From the NCBI GenBank assembly GCA_964394665.1, contig CAYMYN010000043.1:1-30670 (forward strand): a DNA stretch of 30,670 nucleotides. The letters are read 5' to 3'. This document shows positions 14,770 through 22,686 of this stretch, one piece after another. The DNA is from CAYMYN01 sp964394665. Lineage in GTDB: Bacteria; Planctomycetota; UBA1135; GCA-002686595. Numbering within the stretch: the stretch's first letter is position 1; each line of letters starts with the position of its first letter. The notes under the pieces were generated by a model. It worked only from the letters and a program-made list of their open reading frames with translations, was not told where the DNA came from and did not search any database. The position numbers were made by a program, and so were the translations under genes.

Positions 14770-16011
14770 TCAGGCTCCGGCGTAGATGGGATGGCGCGCG
14801 GCGACCTCGGCCACCTCGCCCCGCACGCGGCGGGCGACGGCTTCGTCCCCGGGGGACCCCAGGACGTCGGCGATCCAGCCCGCCAGGGCGCGCATCTCGG
14901 CCCGGCCCAGCCCGCGGGTCGTGATGGCCGCGGTGCCCAGGCGGATCCCGCTGGCCTCCATCGGCGGGCGGCGGTCGTAGGGGATCAGGTTCTTGTTGCA
15001 GGTCAGGTCGACCCCGTGCAGCAGGTCCTCGGCCTCTTTGCCCGAGAGCCCGGCGGCGTCCACGTCGACCAACATCAGGTGGTTGTCGGTGCCGCCCGAG
15101 ACGATGCGCAGGCCGCGCTCGGTGAGCGCCGCGGCGAGCTCCTGCGCGTTCTCGACCACGCGCCGGGCGTAGTCGCGGAACTCGGGCCGCGCGGCCTCGG
15201 CGAAGGCCACCGCCTTGGCGGCGATGACGTGCATCAAGGGCCCGCCCTGGCCGCCGGGGAAGACCGTGCTGTTGAGGCGCTTCATCCACTCCAGCCCGGC
15301 CAGGATCATGCCCCCCCGCGGCCCGCGCAGGGTCTTGTGCGTCGTGAGCGTGGTCACGTCCGCGTGCGGGATCGGCGAGGGGTGCGCGTGCCCCGCGACC
15401 AGACCCGCGATGTGGGCCATGTCGACCAGGAGACGCGCGTCCACCTCGCGCGCGATCGCGCCGAAGGCGGCGAAGTCGAGCGTGCGCGAGTAGGCCGAGG
15501 CGCCCACCAGCAGCACCTTGGGCCGCACCCGGCGCGCCTGGTCGCGCACGGCATCGAGATCGATGCGTTCGTCGCCCTGCGCCACGCCGTAGTGGTGGAA
15601 CTCGTAGAACACGCCCGAGAAGTTCTTGGGGTGTCCGTGGGAGAGGTGACCGCCGTGGTCGAGGCTCATGGCCAGCACCCGGTCCCCCGGCTCGCACAGG
15701 GCCATCAGCGCGGCGATGTTGGCCTGGGTGCCGCTGTGGGGCTGCACGTTGGCGTGGCTCACGCCGAAGAGCTCCTGGGCGCGGCCGCGGGCCAGGTTCT
15801 CGATCGTGTCGACGTGCTCGCAGCCGCCGTAGTAGCGCCGGCCGGGGTAGCCCTCGGCGTACTTGTTCGTGAGCGCCGTGCCCATGGCGGCGATGACCTC
15901 GCCCGATGCGTGGTTCTCGGAGGCGATCAGCTCGAGCTGGCGTTCTTGGCGCCGGACCTCGGCGTCGATGGCCGCCCACACGGCGGTGTCGGTACGGAGG
16001 GAGTTCGTCAT
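14770..16011 (-). CDS. glyA: Serine hydroxymethyltransferase
   Basis: A 413-residue PLP enzyme of normal bacterial length, which interconverts serine and glycine and supplies one-carbon units to tetrahydrofolate. Diagnostic stretches are 'ELIASENHASGEVIAAMG', 'NKYAEGYPGRRYYGGCEHVD', 'VQPHSGTQANIAAL' and the PLP-lysine motif 'TTLTTHKTLRGPRGG' with Lys226. Near the end is 'GIRLGTAAITTRGLG'. It is complete and unfused. No Shine-Dalgarno is evident before the ATG at 16011. It lies 64 nt downstream of the repeat lipoprotein gene and upstream of the S1-domain gene, all on one strand, but the functional link is probably only shared transcription, if any. Confidence 0.97.
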   Translation of the reverse strand: MTNSLRTDTAVWAAIDAEVRRQERQLELIASENHASGEVIAAMGTALTNKYAEGYPGRRYYGGCEHVDTIENLARGRAQELFGVSHANVQPHSGTQANIAALMALCEPGDRVLAMSLDHGGHLSHGHPKNFSGVFYEFHHYGVAQGDERIDLDAVRDQARRVRPKVLLVGASAYSRTLDFAAFGAIAREVDARLLVDMAHIAGLVAGHAHPSPIPHADVTTLTTHKTLRGPRGGMILAGLEWMKRLNSTVFPGGQGGPLMHVIAAKAVAFAEAARPEFRDYARRVVENAQELAAALTERGLRIVSGGTDNHLMLVDVDAAGLSGKEAEDLLHGVDLTCNKNLIPYDRRPPMEASGIRLGTAAITTRGLGRAEMRALAGWIADVLGSPGDEAVARRVRGEVAEVAARHPIYAGA

Positions 16012-16075
16012 CGCTGGGGTTCGTGCACGCGGCTGGGCTTTGGATCGGGTCTGGATGGAACGCGGGGCGGTCCGT

Positions 16076-17038
16076 TCAATCGGGGAGCGGGGCCACCTTG
16101 CGGCCGCCCTGGAACAGGCCCGAGGCCTCGCGATCGAGTTCGCCTCCGGGCGTGAAGAAGGACCACGGGCCCTCGCGCTGGCCCGCCGCGTACGCGCCGC
16201 GGGCGCGCGTGCGACCGTCGGGGTAGTAGCTGATCGCCTCGCCGACGAGCGCCCCTCTCTCGTAGGTGCCCTCGAGCGCCAGGCTCCCGTTGGGGTGCCA
16301 GCGGCGCGCGGGACCGTGGGGTTCGCCGCCCTCGAAGCGCAGCTCCTGCTCGCGCGTGCCGTCCTCGAACCAGGAGCTCATCGGGCCCTCCCGCTTGCCA
16401 TCGACGTACTCCACGGTCGAGTGCACCTGACCGCTGGAGTGCCACTCGGTGAAGGTCCCGGTCTCCTTGCCCTCGACGTAGACGCAGTGCTGGCGCTTCT
16501 CGCCGTTCTCCCAGAAGCGCTGGAGCTCGCCGGTGAGGAGCCCGCCGACGTAGTTGGCCTCGAAGGCGAGGCGGCCGTCCGGATGCCACTCGCGCACCAG
16601 GCCCTCGGCCCGACCGTCGCGGTAGGTCGCGCGGCGCGCGACCTGGCCGTTGGTGTGCCAGTCGACCTTCTCGCCCTGCAGGCCCCCGCCGCCCCAGGTC
16701 GCCTCGCTCTTCTTCTCGCCCGTGGGGTGGTACTCGAGCCACACGCCGGTCTCGGTGCCGTCCACGAAGGCGCCCCTCAGGAACACCTGGCCGTCCTCGT
16801 ACCAGTAGGTCCACTCGCCCTCCTTGCGGCCATAGCGCATCCCGCCCTCGGCCCGTTTGCGCGTGCGCGCTTCGGGGTCGTGCCACTCGGTGACGGTTTG
16901 GAGCGCCGCGCCGGGGTGGTCGCTCGTGCGCTCGCCCTCGGAGCAGGCCGGGGCCATGAGGGCCACGCCCAGGCCCCCCAGGAGCAGGAGCGCCGCGGCC
17001 CAGCGCCCGTTGTGTCGTTCGGGGGGGGAGTCGTGCAT
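16076..17038 (-). CDS. Lipoprotein of about ten YwqK/MORN-like repeats
   Basis: A 320-residue protein from the ATG at 17038. An N-terminal hydrophobic segment ends in a lipobox-like 'MAPAC' (Cys32), suggesting a lipoprotein; Pro at -2 is unusual. From about residue 57 it consists of about ten 23-24-residue repeats of the form G-x-x-x-G-x-W-x-x-W/Y-x-x-x-G-x-x-x-x-x-x-x-Y, e.g. 'GKETGTFTEWHSSGQ' and 'GKREGPMSSWFEDGT'. This is the YwqK 'antitoxin' repeat, related to MORN repeats, but no toxin gene is adjacent. The role is probably a surface scaffold or binding protein. It is divergent from the first sulfatase-like gene. A TACCAT hexamer 6 nt before the ATG suggests a leaderless mRNA. Confidence 0.85.
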   Translation of the reverse strand: MHDSPPERHNGRWAAALLLLGGLGVALMAPACSEGERTSDHPGAALQTVTEWHDPEARTRKRAEGGMRYGRKEGEWTYWYEDGQVFLRGAFVDGTETGVWLEYHPTGEKKSEATWGGGGLQGEKVDWHTNGQVARRATYRDGRAEGLVREWHPDGRLAFEANYVGGLLTGELQRFWENGEKRQHCVYVEGKETGTFTEWHSSGQVHSTVEYVDGKREGPMSSWFEDGTREQELRFEGGEPHGPARRWHPNGSLALEGTYERGALVGEAISYYPDGRTRARGAYAAGQREGPWSFFTPGGELDREASGLFQGGRKVAPLPD

Positions 17039-17044
17039 GGGCGC

Positions 17045-17050
17045 ATGGTA
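17045..17050 (-). promoter_or_regulatory. -10-like hexamer TACCAT before the repeat lipoprotein gene
   Basis: The hexamer ends 6 nt before the ATG at 17038, so transcription would begin at the start codon. There is no Shine-Dalgarno. It is part of the 199-bp divergent region shared with the first sulfatase-like gene. Confidence 0.38.
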
Positions 17051-17213
17051 GACGAGGCGAGGGGCCCGCCGTAGCGCTCGGACGTCCCGCTGGGGCGCGC
17101 GCGGCGCGGGCCGGCGCCCGGTTCGAGCGGCGCCCGCCAACCCGCGCTCCACGGGGCCGTAGCCCGACCCTCGATCGGGAGCGCCGGTCCTGGGGGCACG
17201 TCGCGCCCGCGGG

Positions 17214-17219
17214 TAGGAT
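17214..17219 (+). promoter_or_regulatory. Possible -10 element TAGGAT before the first sulfatase-like gene
   Basis: TAGGAT ends 18 nt before the ATG at 17238. The sequence between is C/A-rich without a Shine-Dalgarno, so a very short leader is predicted. No -35 match. Confidence 0.3.
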
Positions 17220-17237
17220 CCCCGGACACCCACACCC

Positions 17238-18743
17238 ATGCCGTGCTCCCCCCTACTCCGTGTGCTGGCGCTGGCCGGCCTCGCGCTGGGTTTCGCCTCC
17301 TGCGGGCGTAGCCCGGACCTGCCGCACGTCATCGTCGTGACCCTCGACACGACGCGCGCCGACTTCTTCGGCAGCTACGGCCGCCCCAGCCGGCCGACGC
17401 CGAACTTCGACGCCCTGGCCGCCGACGGAGCGCTCTTCGAGCTGGCCGTCAGCGCCTCCGCTGTGACGCCGGTCTCCCACGCCTCGATCCTCACCGGACA
17501 GTACCCCTACCGGCACGGGCTGCGGGTGCTCTCGGGCCTGGGTGGGTATCGCCTCCCCAAGGACGTGCCCTCCCTCGCGACGGTGCTGAAGGCCCGCGGC
17601 TACCGCACCGCGGCCGTGCACAGCGCCTTCCCGGTCTCCGGCTGGTTCGGGTTCGACCGCGACTTCGACCACTTCGACTCGATCGAGATGGAGATGGCGG
17701 GCACCTCCTGGGACGTGGTCACGGGCCAGCGGCGCTCCGACGACACCACCGACCGCGTGCTGGAGCTGCTGGCGAACAAAGACAAGCCGCTCTTCCTCTG
17801 GATCCACTACTGGGATCCGCACGACGTGGCCATGCTGCCGCCGGAGTCCGAGCTACCGCCCGACCTCCCGCGCACCCCGCAGGGGCACGTGGCGCATTCG
17901 ACGCCGGCCTACGAGGCCGAGCTGCGCTGGACCGACCGACAGTTCGGGCGCCTGGTGCAGGCCCTGAAGGACAAGGGCCTGTACGACCGCACCCTGTTCG
18001 TCGTCACCTCCGACCACGGCGAGGGTCTCGAGGACGGCCTCGAGCGCCACGGCTGGTTCTTCCACCGCATCCTGTACCAGGAGCAGATCCACGTCCCGTT
18101 GATCGTCAAGCCCCAGCGCGCCGCCGCGCTGCGCACGGGCGTCCGGGTGCCGGAGCTCGTGCGCACGGTCGACATCTTCCCCACCGTGCTCGACTACCTC
18201 GACTTCGGCTTCGATGCACCCGTCGACGGGCGCACGCTGCGCCCCCTGATCGAGGGCCTGCCCGACGCCCCCCGCACGGCCTACGCGGACCAGATCAATC
18301 TCTGGGACGCCAACGCCTCGATGCTCAAGCGCCGCCCCCAGGCCGCGTTCCTGCACGTCGCGATGGAGGGCAACTGGAAGTTGATCTACCGGCCGACCCA
18401 CCCCGAGGGCTCCGAGCTCTACGACCTCGAGAGCGACCCGCGCGAGCTCCAGAACCTCTTCGACTCACGCCGCGACGTCGTGCAGCGCCTGGCGCGCCAG
18501 CTCGTCGAGCACCGCGGCTGGGTGCGTGAACCTCTCCCCCCCGATCCGGAGTCGAGCCCCGAACAACAGGCCAAGGCGCGGGACACGCTCCAGGGCCTGG
18601 GGTACATCGGCAGCGAGGGGGACGTGCTCGCCCGGCCGGAACACTGGGTCTGGTACGACGTGATGGCGCGCGAGATCCACCCCAAGGCACGCCCGGACGG
18701 GGTCTGGTTGCCGGTGTACACCGGCCCGGTCCTCCCCGAGTGA
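17238..18743 (+). CDS. Sulfatase-superfamily lipoprotein with Thr at the nucleophile position (copy 1)
   Basis: A 501-residue exported hydrolase of the alkaline phosphatase/sulfatase superfamily (PF00884). Signal peptide ends in lipobox 'GFASC' (Cys22). Metal-site elements are Asp37 ('VVTLDTTRADFFGSYG') and D259/H260 ('VVTSDHGEGLEDG'), with 'WIHYWDPHD' and 'ILYQEQIHVPLIV'. The position of the formylglycine Cys/Ser in C-x-P-x-R is Thr77 ('SAVTPVSHASILTG'), and the following Arg is His81. A formylglycine-dependent sulfatase mechanism is therefore unlikely. Thr-nucleophile relatives act as phosphotransferases or phosphodiesterases, which is the inferred alternative. Divergent from the repeat lipoprotein; converges on the lamin-tail gene with 16 bp between stops. 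Confidence 0.88.
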   Translation: MPCSPLLRVLALAGLALGFASCGRSPDLPHVIVVTLDTTRADFFGSYGRPSRPTPNFDALAADGALFELAVSASAVTPVSHASILTGQYPYRHGLRVLSGLGGYRLPKDVPSLATVLKARGYRTAAVHSAFPVSGWFGFDRDFDHFDSIEMEMAGTSWDVVTGQRRSDDTTDRVLELLANKDKPLFLWIHYWDPHDVAMLPPESELPPDLPRTPQGHVAHSTPAYEAELRWTDRQFGRLVQALKDKGLYDRTLFVVTSDHGEGLEDGLERHGWFFHRILYQEQIHVPLIVKPQRAAALRTGVRVPELVRTVDIFPTVLDYLDFGFDAPVDGRTLRPLIEGLPDAPRTAYADQINLWDANASMLKRRPQAAFLHVAMEGNWKLIYRPTHPEGSELYDLESDPRELQNLFDSRRDVVQRLARQLVEHRGWVREPLPPDPESSPEQQAKARDTLQGLGYIGSEGDVLARPEHWVWYDVMAREIHPKARPDGVWLPVYTGPVLPE

Positions 18744-18763
18744 GCCGCGCCGCGGCGCCTCAC
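18740..18763. terminator. Palindrome spanning both stop codons of convergent genes
   Basis: GTGAG (18740-18744) and CTCAC (18759-18763) flank a perfect 12-bp palindrome GCGCCGCGGCGC (18747-18758). The plus-strand TGA and the minus-strand TGA both lie inside it. It may act as a bidirectional terminator, though there is no T run. Confidence 0.35.
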
Positions 18764-19677
18764 GGGGGACGGGCGTGGAACTCCTGCCCCCCCGCGCTCC
18801 GCGGACGGGGTAGCTCCCTCCCGGTGGCGTACCAAGCAGCGGGGTGGTCGTTGGCCCACGCATCCGTGCTCGCCTCGAGCAGGGCCGTGGAACGGCCGGG
18901 CCGCACGGGCCAGGTGCGCGCGTCGTAGCGCACCACGTCCACGAGCCTGCCGCGCCGGTCGCGCAGCTCGATCGTGTCCGACGTGTTGGCCAGCACCAGG
19001 CCGGCGTAGACGTAGTCCGGCCGAAAGCCCCCGTTCCGCGCCGGATCGCCCTGGGCCGCCAGCACCAGGCGCTCCCCCGGCAAGATCCAGAGGGGCATCT
19101 CCGGGGGTGCGATGCGGTGGAAGTCGAAGCGGCCATCGCCCAGGCTCCATCCGGCGAGATCCAACCGCACGGAAGCGAGGCTCTGGACCTCGATCCACTC
19201 CCCGTCGGCATCCGGGACGCGGCGCGGGTCGGCGAGGAACTCGCGGATCACGACCTCCCCCGTCGGCGCGGCCGACTCGACGCGGCGGCCGAGTTCGACG
19301 GCGTTCGAGAAGACCCCGCGTCCGTCCGCCGAGGAGAACCGCACCTGCGCGGCGAGGCCGCGCAGCCCATCGAAGCCCGCCCCCTCCCAGCTCCCCCGCC
19401 CGACGGGATCGATCGGCAGCAGCAGAACGCGCAGGGGATCGAGGGCCAGTCCACCGCGCGGCGGGGTTCCGAGCGCCGGACCCAGCAGCAGGACGGCCCG
19501 CAGCGTCCCGGGCGGTAGGACCCACTCCAGGCGCGCGCCCCCCGGGTTCTCGACGCGCACGAGCAGCCCCTCGGCGCCCCGGCCGTCGGTCCTGGCCGAC
19601 GCCACGGGAGCGCCGGACAGCAGGGCCAGCCCGCAGGCGATGGCAGCGCCACCCCATCTCCGAACTCCTCGCTCCAT
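18760..19677 (-). CDS. Secreted lamin-tail-domain (LTD) protein
   Basis: A 305-residue protein with a signal peptide (to about residue 28, 'GLALLSGAPVASA'). Residues about 142-253 match the lamin-tail domain (PF00932): 'EVVIREFLADPRRVPDADGE', then 'WIEVQSLASVRLDLAGWSLG', 'LPGERLVLA' and 'NTSDTIELRDRRGRLVDVVRYD'. The N-terminal part (about 35-132), ending 'GRGVFSNAVELG', looks like a beta-sandwich repeat I associate with planctomycete secreted proteins; this is a weak recollection. Bacterial LTDs are exported and often accompany nucleases or surface proteins. GGAGG lies about 7 nt before the ATG. It converges on the first sulfatase-like gene and is downstream of the 824-residue protein gene by 163 nt. 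Confidence 0.85.
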   Translation of the reverse strand: MERGVRRWGGAAIACGLALLSGAPVASARTDGRGAEGLLVRVENPGGARLEWVLPPGTLRAVLLLGPALGTPPRGGLALDPLRVLLLPIDPVGRGSWEGAGFDGLRGLAAQVRFSSADGRGVFSNAVELGRRVESAAPTGEVVIREFLADPRRVPDADGEWIEVQSLASVRLDLAGWSLGDGRFDFHRIAPPEMPLWILPGERLVLAAQGDPARNGGFRPDYVYAGLVLANTSDTIELRDRRGRLVDVVRYDARTWPVRPGRSTALLEASTDAWANDHPAAWYATGRELPRPRSAGGQEFHARPP

Positions 19678-19840
19678 CCGTTCCCCTCCAACCAGGGTTC
19701 CCGTGCGCCCCTCACCCAGACCGCAGGGGGTCGCGATCGGTGACGCGCGGCTCGCGCGAGATCGCGAAACGGAGACTCGAAACGCAACCGGGGGAGCCCG
19801 CCCTCGCGGACCCCCCCGGGTGGATGGATCCCTGGACGCC

Positions 19841-22315
19841 CTACGGCAGCCAGGTGATCTCGGCCCCGTTCGTCAGGTTGAAGCCGCTGCCGCAGGGGCT
19901 GAGGGCCGGGTCGCGGTACCAGAGCTGGTAGCGCCGCACCTGGCCGGGCAGCACGCCCCCGACCAACGCCACGTTGTTCGTGGTGAAGGAGTTGCCCGAG
20001 GCATTGGCCGTGCGCACCTGCAGGCGAGCCACGGCGCCGCCGGCGCAGCGCAGGCCGTCGCCGAACACGTTGCCGGCCCCGCCCGCGGTGGCGTTGTTGC
20101 CCTGGAAGTAGAGGCCGGGCTGGCCGGGCACCAGGTTCGAGCCCTGCAGGACCGTGTCGGCGGCCGAGATGCTCCCCGACCCGCTGACGACGAGCGTCGC
20201 GCCCTGACCGGTCGAGTTCGCGCAGCCCTGACCGGGGCCCGAGAAGTTGCCGCAGGGGCAGGGGGTGCCGCTGCCGTCGCCGAAGCAGTAGATGCCCGCG
20301 GCCCCGCACTCGTCCGGTATGCCGTCCGCGTTCACGTCGGAGCTGTTGCCGAGCAGGATGTCGAGGTCGTCGGGAACGCCGTTGCCGTTGCAGTCCACGG
20401 CCGCCGTGACGTAGAGGAGCACGTTGTACTCCTGGTCCGCCGTGCCGGGCACGTCGTCGATGTCCTCGAAGGTGCCGTTGTCGTCCACGTCGTAGACGAC
20501 GTTGACGTTCAGCACCAGGCCGCCCAAGGTGCGCGGGTCGGACGGGGAGAGGCCCGCCGGGTCGAGCCCGTTGTAGGCCCCCTGGCGGATGGAGTGCGAG
20601 AAGGGCGCACCCGAGTCGATCGAGTCGGCGTCCACGAACTCGATGAAGCGCACCAGGTAGTCGCGATCGGAGTTGGCGCCGCGCAAGACCTGGCCCTGGC
20701 GCAGCAGGAGCTCCAGGCGATAGGAGAACGTCACCGGGTCGTACACGGCCCGGAACAGACCCACGCCCTGGGGGCCGGCGGTCAACTGGAACGCGCCCAC
20801 GAAGTACACGTTGCCCACCGAGTCGATCATCGGCGAGGAGATCGAGGGCCCCGTGCTCCCCGAGACGGAGCCGAGCGGGACCAGGGAGCCGATGCTCGCC
20901 CCGCTGCCGTCCTGGATCGGCTTGCCGCCGCTGGCGGTGGTGTAGGCCGCCACGCTCCAGTCGGTGGTCGTCGCGTCGACGCGCGCGACGGCGATCAGGT
21001 TGCGCGGGTGGTTGTTGGCGTTGGCCACGCTGGTGTGGTTGACCATCGCCGCCGCGAGCAGGCGCCCGGCCTGATCGCGCCCCAGGGCGAGCTGGCTGGT
21101 GCCGCCCCGGAAGGCCGTCTGGCTGCCGATGTTGCCCCAGGTGCCGCCGGCGCTGAACCCGGTCTCGGGGTCGGTGACCGTGGCCGGGATCTGGCGGCTG
21201 ATGGCGTTCACCGGCGTGCCGTTCGCGCCCAGCCCGAAGAGGCTGATGCGGTTGTTGGTCGTGCTGGTGCGCGAGAGGATGCCCGCCGTGCCGTTGGGCG
21301 CCCCCGCGCCGAACAGGGTCGGGAAGCTGTGGATCGTGTAGCCCACCGCGCCGCGGTGATCGGACGCCCCGCCCAGGTGGGCGTTGGTCGCGGTCAGGGG
21401 AGCCGTGGCGCCGTGCACGAACAGGCCGGAGAAGTTGCTCCCCACCAGGATCGATGCGGCGCCGCTGATCGAAGCCGGCACGATGTTCGGCACGTTGTGG
21501 GTCGTCCCGTCCCGCACCAGCAACCAATCGGTCGCGTCGACGGCGCCCGCGTCGCTGATGTGGTTCAGCGTGCCGCAGGTGCGCGCCAGCATGTTCACGC
21601 GGAAGTAGTTGTCGCCCACGATCGGCGAGAAGGGCCCGCAGCCGGGCGTTCCGAAGCCGTCGGCGCGCAGGTGCACGTTGCCGTCGGCATCGACCGCCCC
21701 CAGACCGAAGGAGGACGCGGTGCAGAGCCAGTCCGGACCGTTGTTGGCGGCCTGGACGCGCGTCACGAACAGACGCGAAGGCAGCGAGGGATCGAAGCTC
21801 ACGACCCCGCCCGCGACGTTGTTGTAGCTGAAGTTCGGCGCGACCGGGTCGTCCGAGCTGAACTCGGCGAAGGCCACGGCGAACTGACTGCCGACGGCCG
21901 CGGAAGTGTTGATCGGCGTGCCCGGGCTGTTGCGCGCGGCGTTGACGCCCAGGCCCGGTCCGAACCAGCGCGAGTAGCTCGAGCGCGGGAAGGGAACGCC
22001 CTGGCGCAGGTCGGCGCTGATCGCGTTGGCGCTGATGCGCGCGTTGAAGAAGTTCGGGCTCGGCGCGTGATCGGTGCCCGCCTTGAGCAGGGGCGCGACG
22101 CCGAAGGTATTGCCGAAGGAGGACTGGAAGGCGCTCAGCTCGCTCACGAAGTTCGCGCACTGATCGGAGACGCCGCGCGGGTCGAGCGCGTCCCCGGGGA
22201 TGCCGGAGGTCGTGGCGGTACTGTCCTGGGCCAGGGCCGGGCCGGCGGCGAACAGGGCGAGGCCCGCCAGGGCGGCCAGGCCCCGGTTTCGGGCGCTGTG
22301 GAGGGGATGGAGCAT
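19841..22315 (-). CDS. Large secreted protein with dockerin-like loops and shared C-terminal domain
   Basis: An 824-residue exported protein from the ATG at 22315. Signal peptide cleaves near 'PALA-QDST' (about residue 30). The middle part (about 40-635) is Gly/Asn/Ser/Thr-rich, beta-structured, and not recognised; it contains several Asp/Asn-rich turns. At about 638-672 is a pair of calcium-type loops, 'DCNGNGVPDDLDIL' and 'DVNADGIPDEC', like dockerin/EF-hand repeats. Residues about 673-824 form the C-terminal domain shared with the sugar-dehydrogenase-like protein and the right-edge fragment, opening with the Cys motif 'PCPCGN', then 'FGDGLRC' and 'YQLWYRDP…CGSGFN'. Likely at the cell surface or released. 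The function is unknown. A TAGCCT hexamer at 22358-22353 may be its -10. Confidence 0.85.
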   Translation of the reverse strand: MLHPLHSARNRGLAALAGLALFAAGPALAQDSTATTSGIPGDALDPRGVSDQCANFVSELSAFQSSFGNTFGVAPLLKAGTDHAPSPNFFNARISANAISADLRQGVPFPRSSYSRWFGPGLGVNAARNSPGTPINTSAAVGSQFAVAFAEFSSDDPVAPNFSYNNVAGGVVSFDPSLPSRLFVTRVQAANNGPDWLCTASSFGLGAVDADGNVHLRADGFGTPGCGPFSPIVGDNYFRVNMLARTCGTLNHISDAGAVDATDWLLVRDGTTHNVPNIVPASISGAASILVGSNFSGLFVHGATAPLTATNAHLGGASDHRGAVGYTIHSFPTLFGAGAPNGTAGILSRTSTTNNRISLFGLGANGTPVNAISRQIPATVTDPETGFSAGGTWGNIGSQTAFRGGTSQLALGRDQAGRLLAAAMVNHTSVANANNHPRNLIAVARVDATTTDWSVAAYTTASGGKPIQDGSGASIGSLVPLGSVSGSTGPSISSPMIDSVGNVYFVGAFQLTAGPQGVGLFRAVYDPVTFSYRLELLLRQGQVLRGANSDRDYLVRFIEFVDADSIDSGAPFSHSIRQGAYNGLDPAGLSPSDPRTLGGLVLNVNVVYDVDDNGTFEDIDDVPGTADQEYNVLLYVTAAVDCNGNGVPDDLDILLGNSSDVNADGIPDECGAAGIYCFGDGSGTPCPCGNFSGPGQGCANSTGQGATLVVSGSGSISAADTVLQGSNLVPGQPGLYFQGNNATAGGAGNVFGDGLRCAGGAVARLQVRTANASGNSFTTNNVALVGGVLPGQVRRYQLWYRDPALSPCGSGFNLTNGAEITWLP

Positions 22316-22352
22316 GGTGTCGGTGGGGGTTGGGTTCCGAAGGGGTCGCAAG

Positions 22353-22358
22353 AGGCTA
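22353..22358 (-). promoter_or_regulatory. Possible -10 element TAGCCT before the 824-residue protein gene
   Basis: TAGCCT on the minus strand ends 37 nt before the ATG at 22315. No Shine-Dalgarno is seen in the C/A-rich leader. Supported only by position and the window-wide pattern. Confidence 0.22.
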
Positions 22359-22443
22359 CCGGGGGCGCTCCGCGATCGCGCTCCCCCAGGCGGGAGGAAC
22401 CTACCCGCCCCCCATCAAGGCCCCGCGAACGGCGTCCGAAGGA

Positions 22444-22686
22444 GTGGAGAAGCTCCGCCCCTGGCCCCCCGTGACCGCACCCCGGCCCGTCCCCACCCCC
22501 GACTGCCTCGGCTGTCGGCACTTCTTCGTGACCTGGGACCCGGCCCTGCCGCGCGGCTGCCGGGCGTTCGGCCTGCGCTGCGTCGAGTTGCCGGCGCGCG
22601 TCGTCCAGCGCGCCAGCGGCGAACCCTGCCAACTCTTCGAGGCACGCGTCCGGCGCCCTCACCAGGGGAGCGTAGCGCCCGAATAG
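22444..22686 (+). CDS. Small Cys-rich conserved protein
   Basis: An 80-residue protein if the GTG at 22444 is the start; the start is uncertain because no ATG is available and longer in-frame extension looks non-coding. The core 'DCLGCRHFFVTWDPALPRGC' followed by 'RAFGLRC', 'LPARVVQRASGEPCQLFE' carries five Cys in a CxxC…C…C…C pattern that suggests a small zinc- or cluster-binding fold. I recall close relatives of about 60-80 residues in Proteobacteria, sometimes labelled uracil-DNA glycosylase without catalytic motifs; I cannot verify this. Its last 28 nt overlap the 3' end of the convergent short-chain dehydrogenase gene. It is divergent from the 824-residue protein gene. Confidence 0.6.
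   Translation: MEKLRPWPPVTAPRPVPTPDCLGCRHFFVTWDPALPRGCRAFGLRCVELPARVVQRASGEPCQLFEARVRRPHQGSVAPE

Noticed and set aside
13327..16155. Plus-strand open frame antisense to glyA and the S1-domain gene
   Set aside because: glyA and S1 motifs on the minus strand are complete; the antisense translation is a composition artefact.
16076..17038. Toxin-antitoxin system, as YwqK repeats are often labelled antitoxin
   Set aside because: No toxin-like small gene is adjacent and the protein appears to be a lipoprotein.
19112..22474. Plus-strand open frame antisense to the 824-residue protein gene
   Set aside because: The minus-strand protein has a signal peptide, calcium loops and the shared tail; the plus frame has none.
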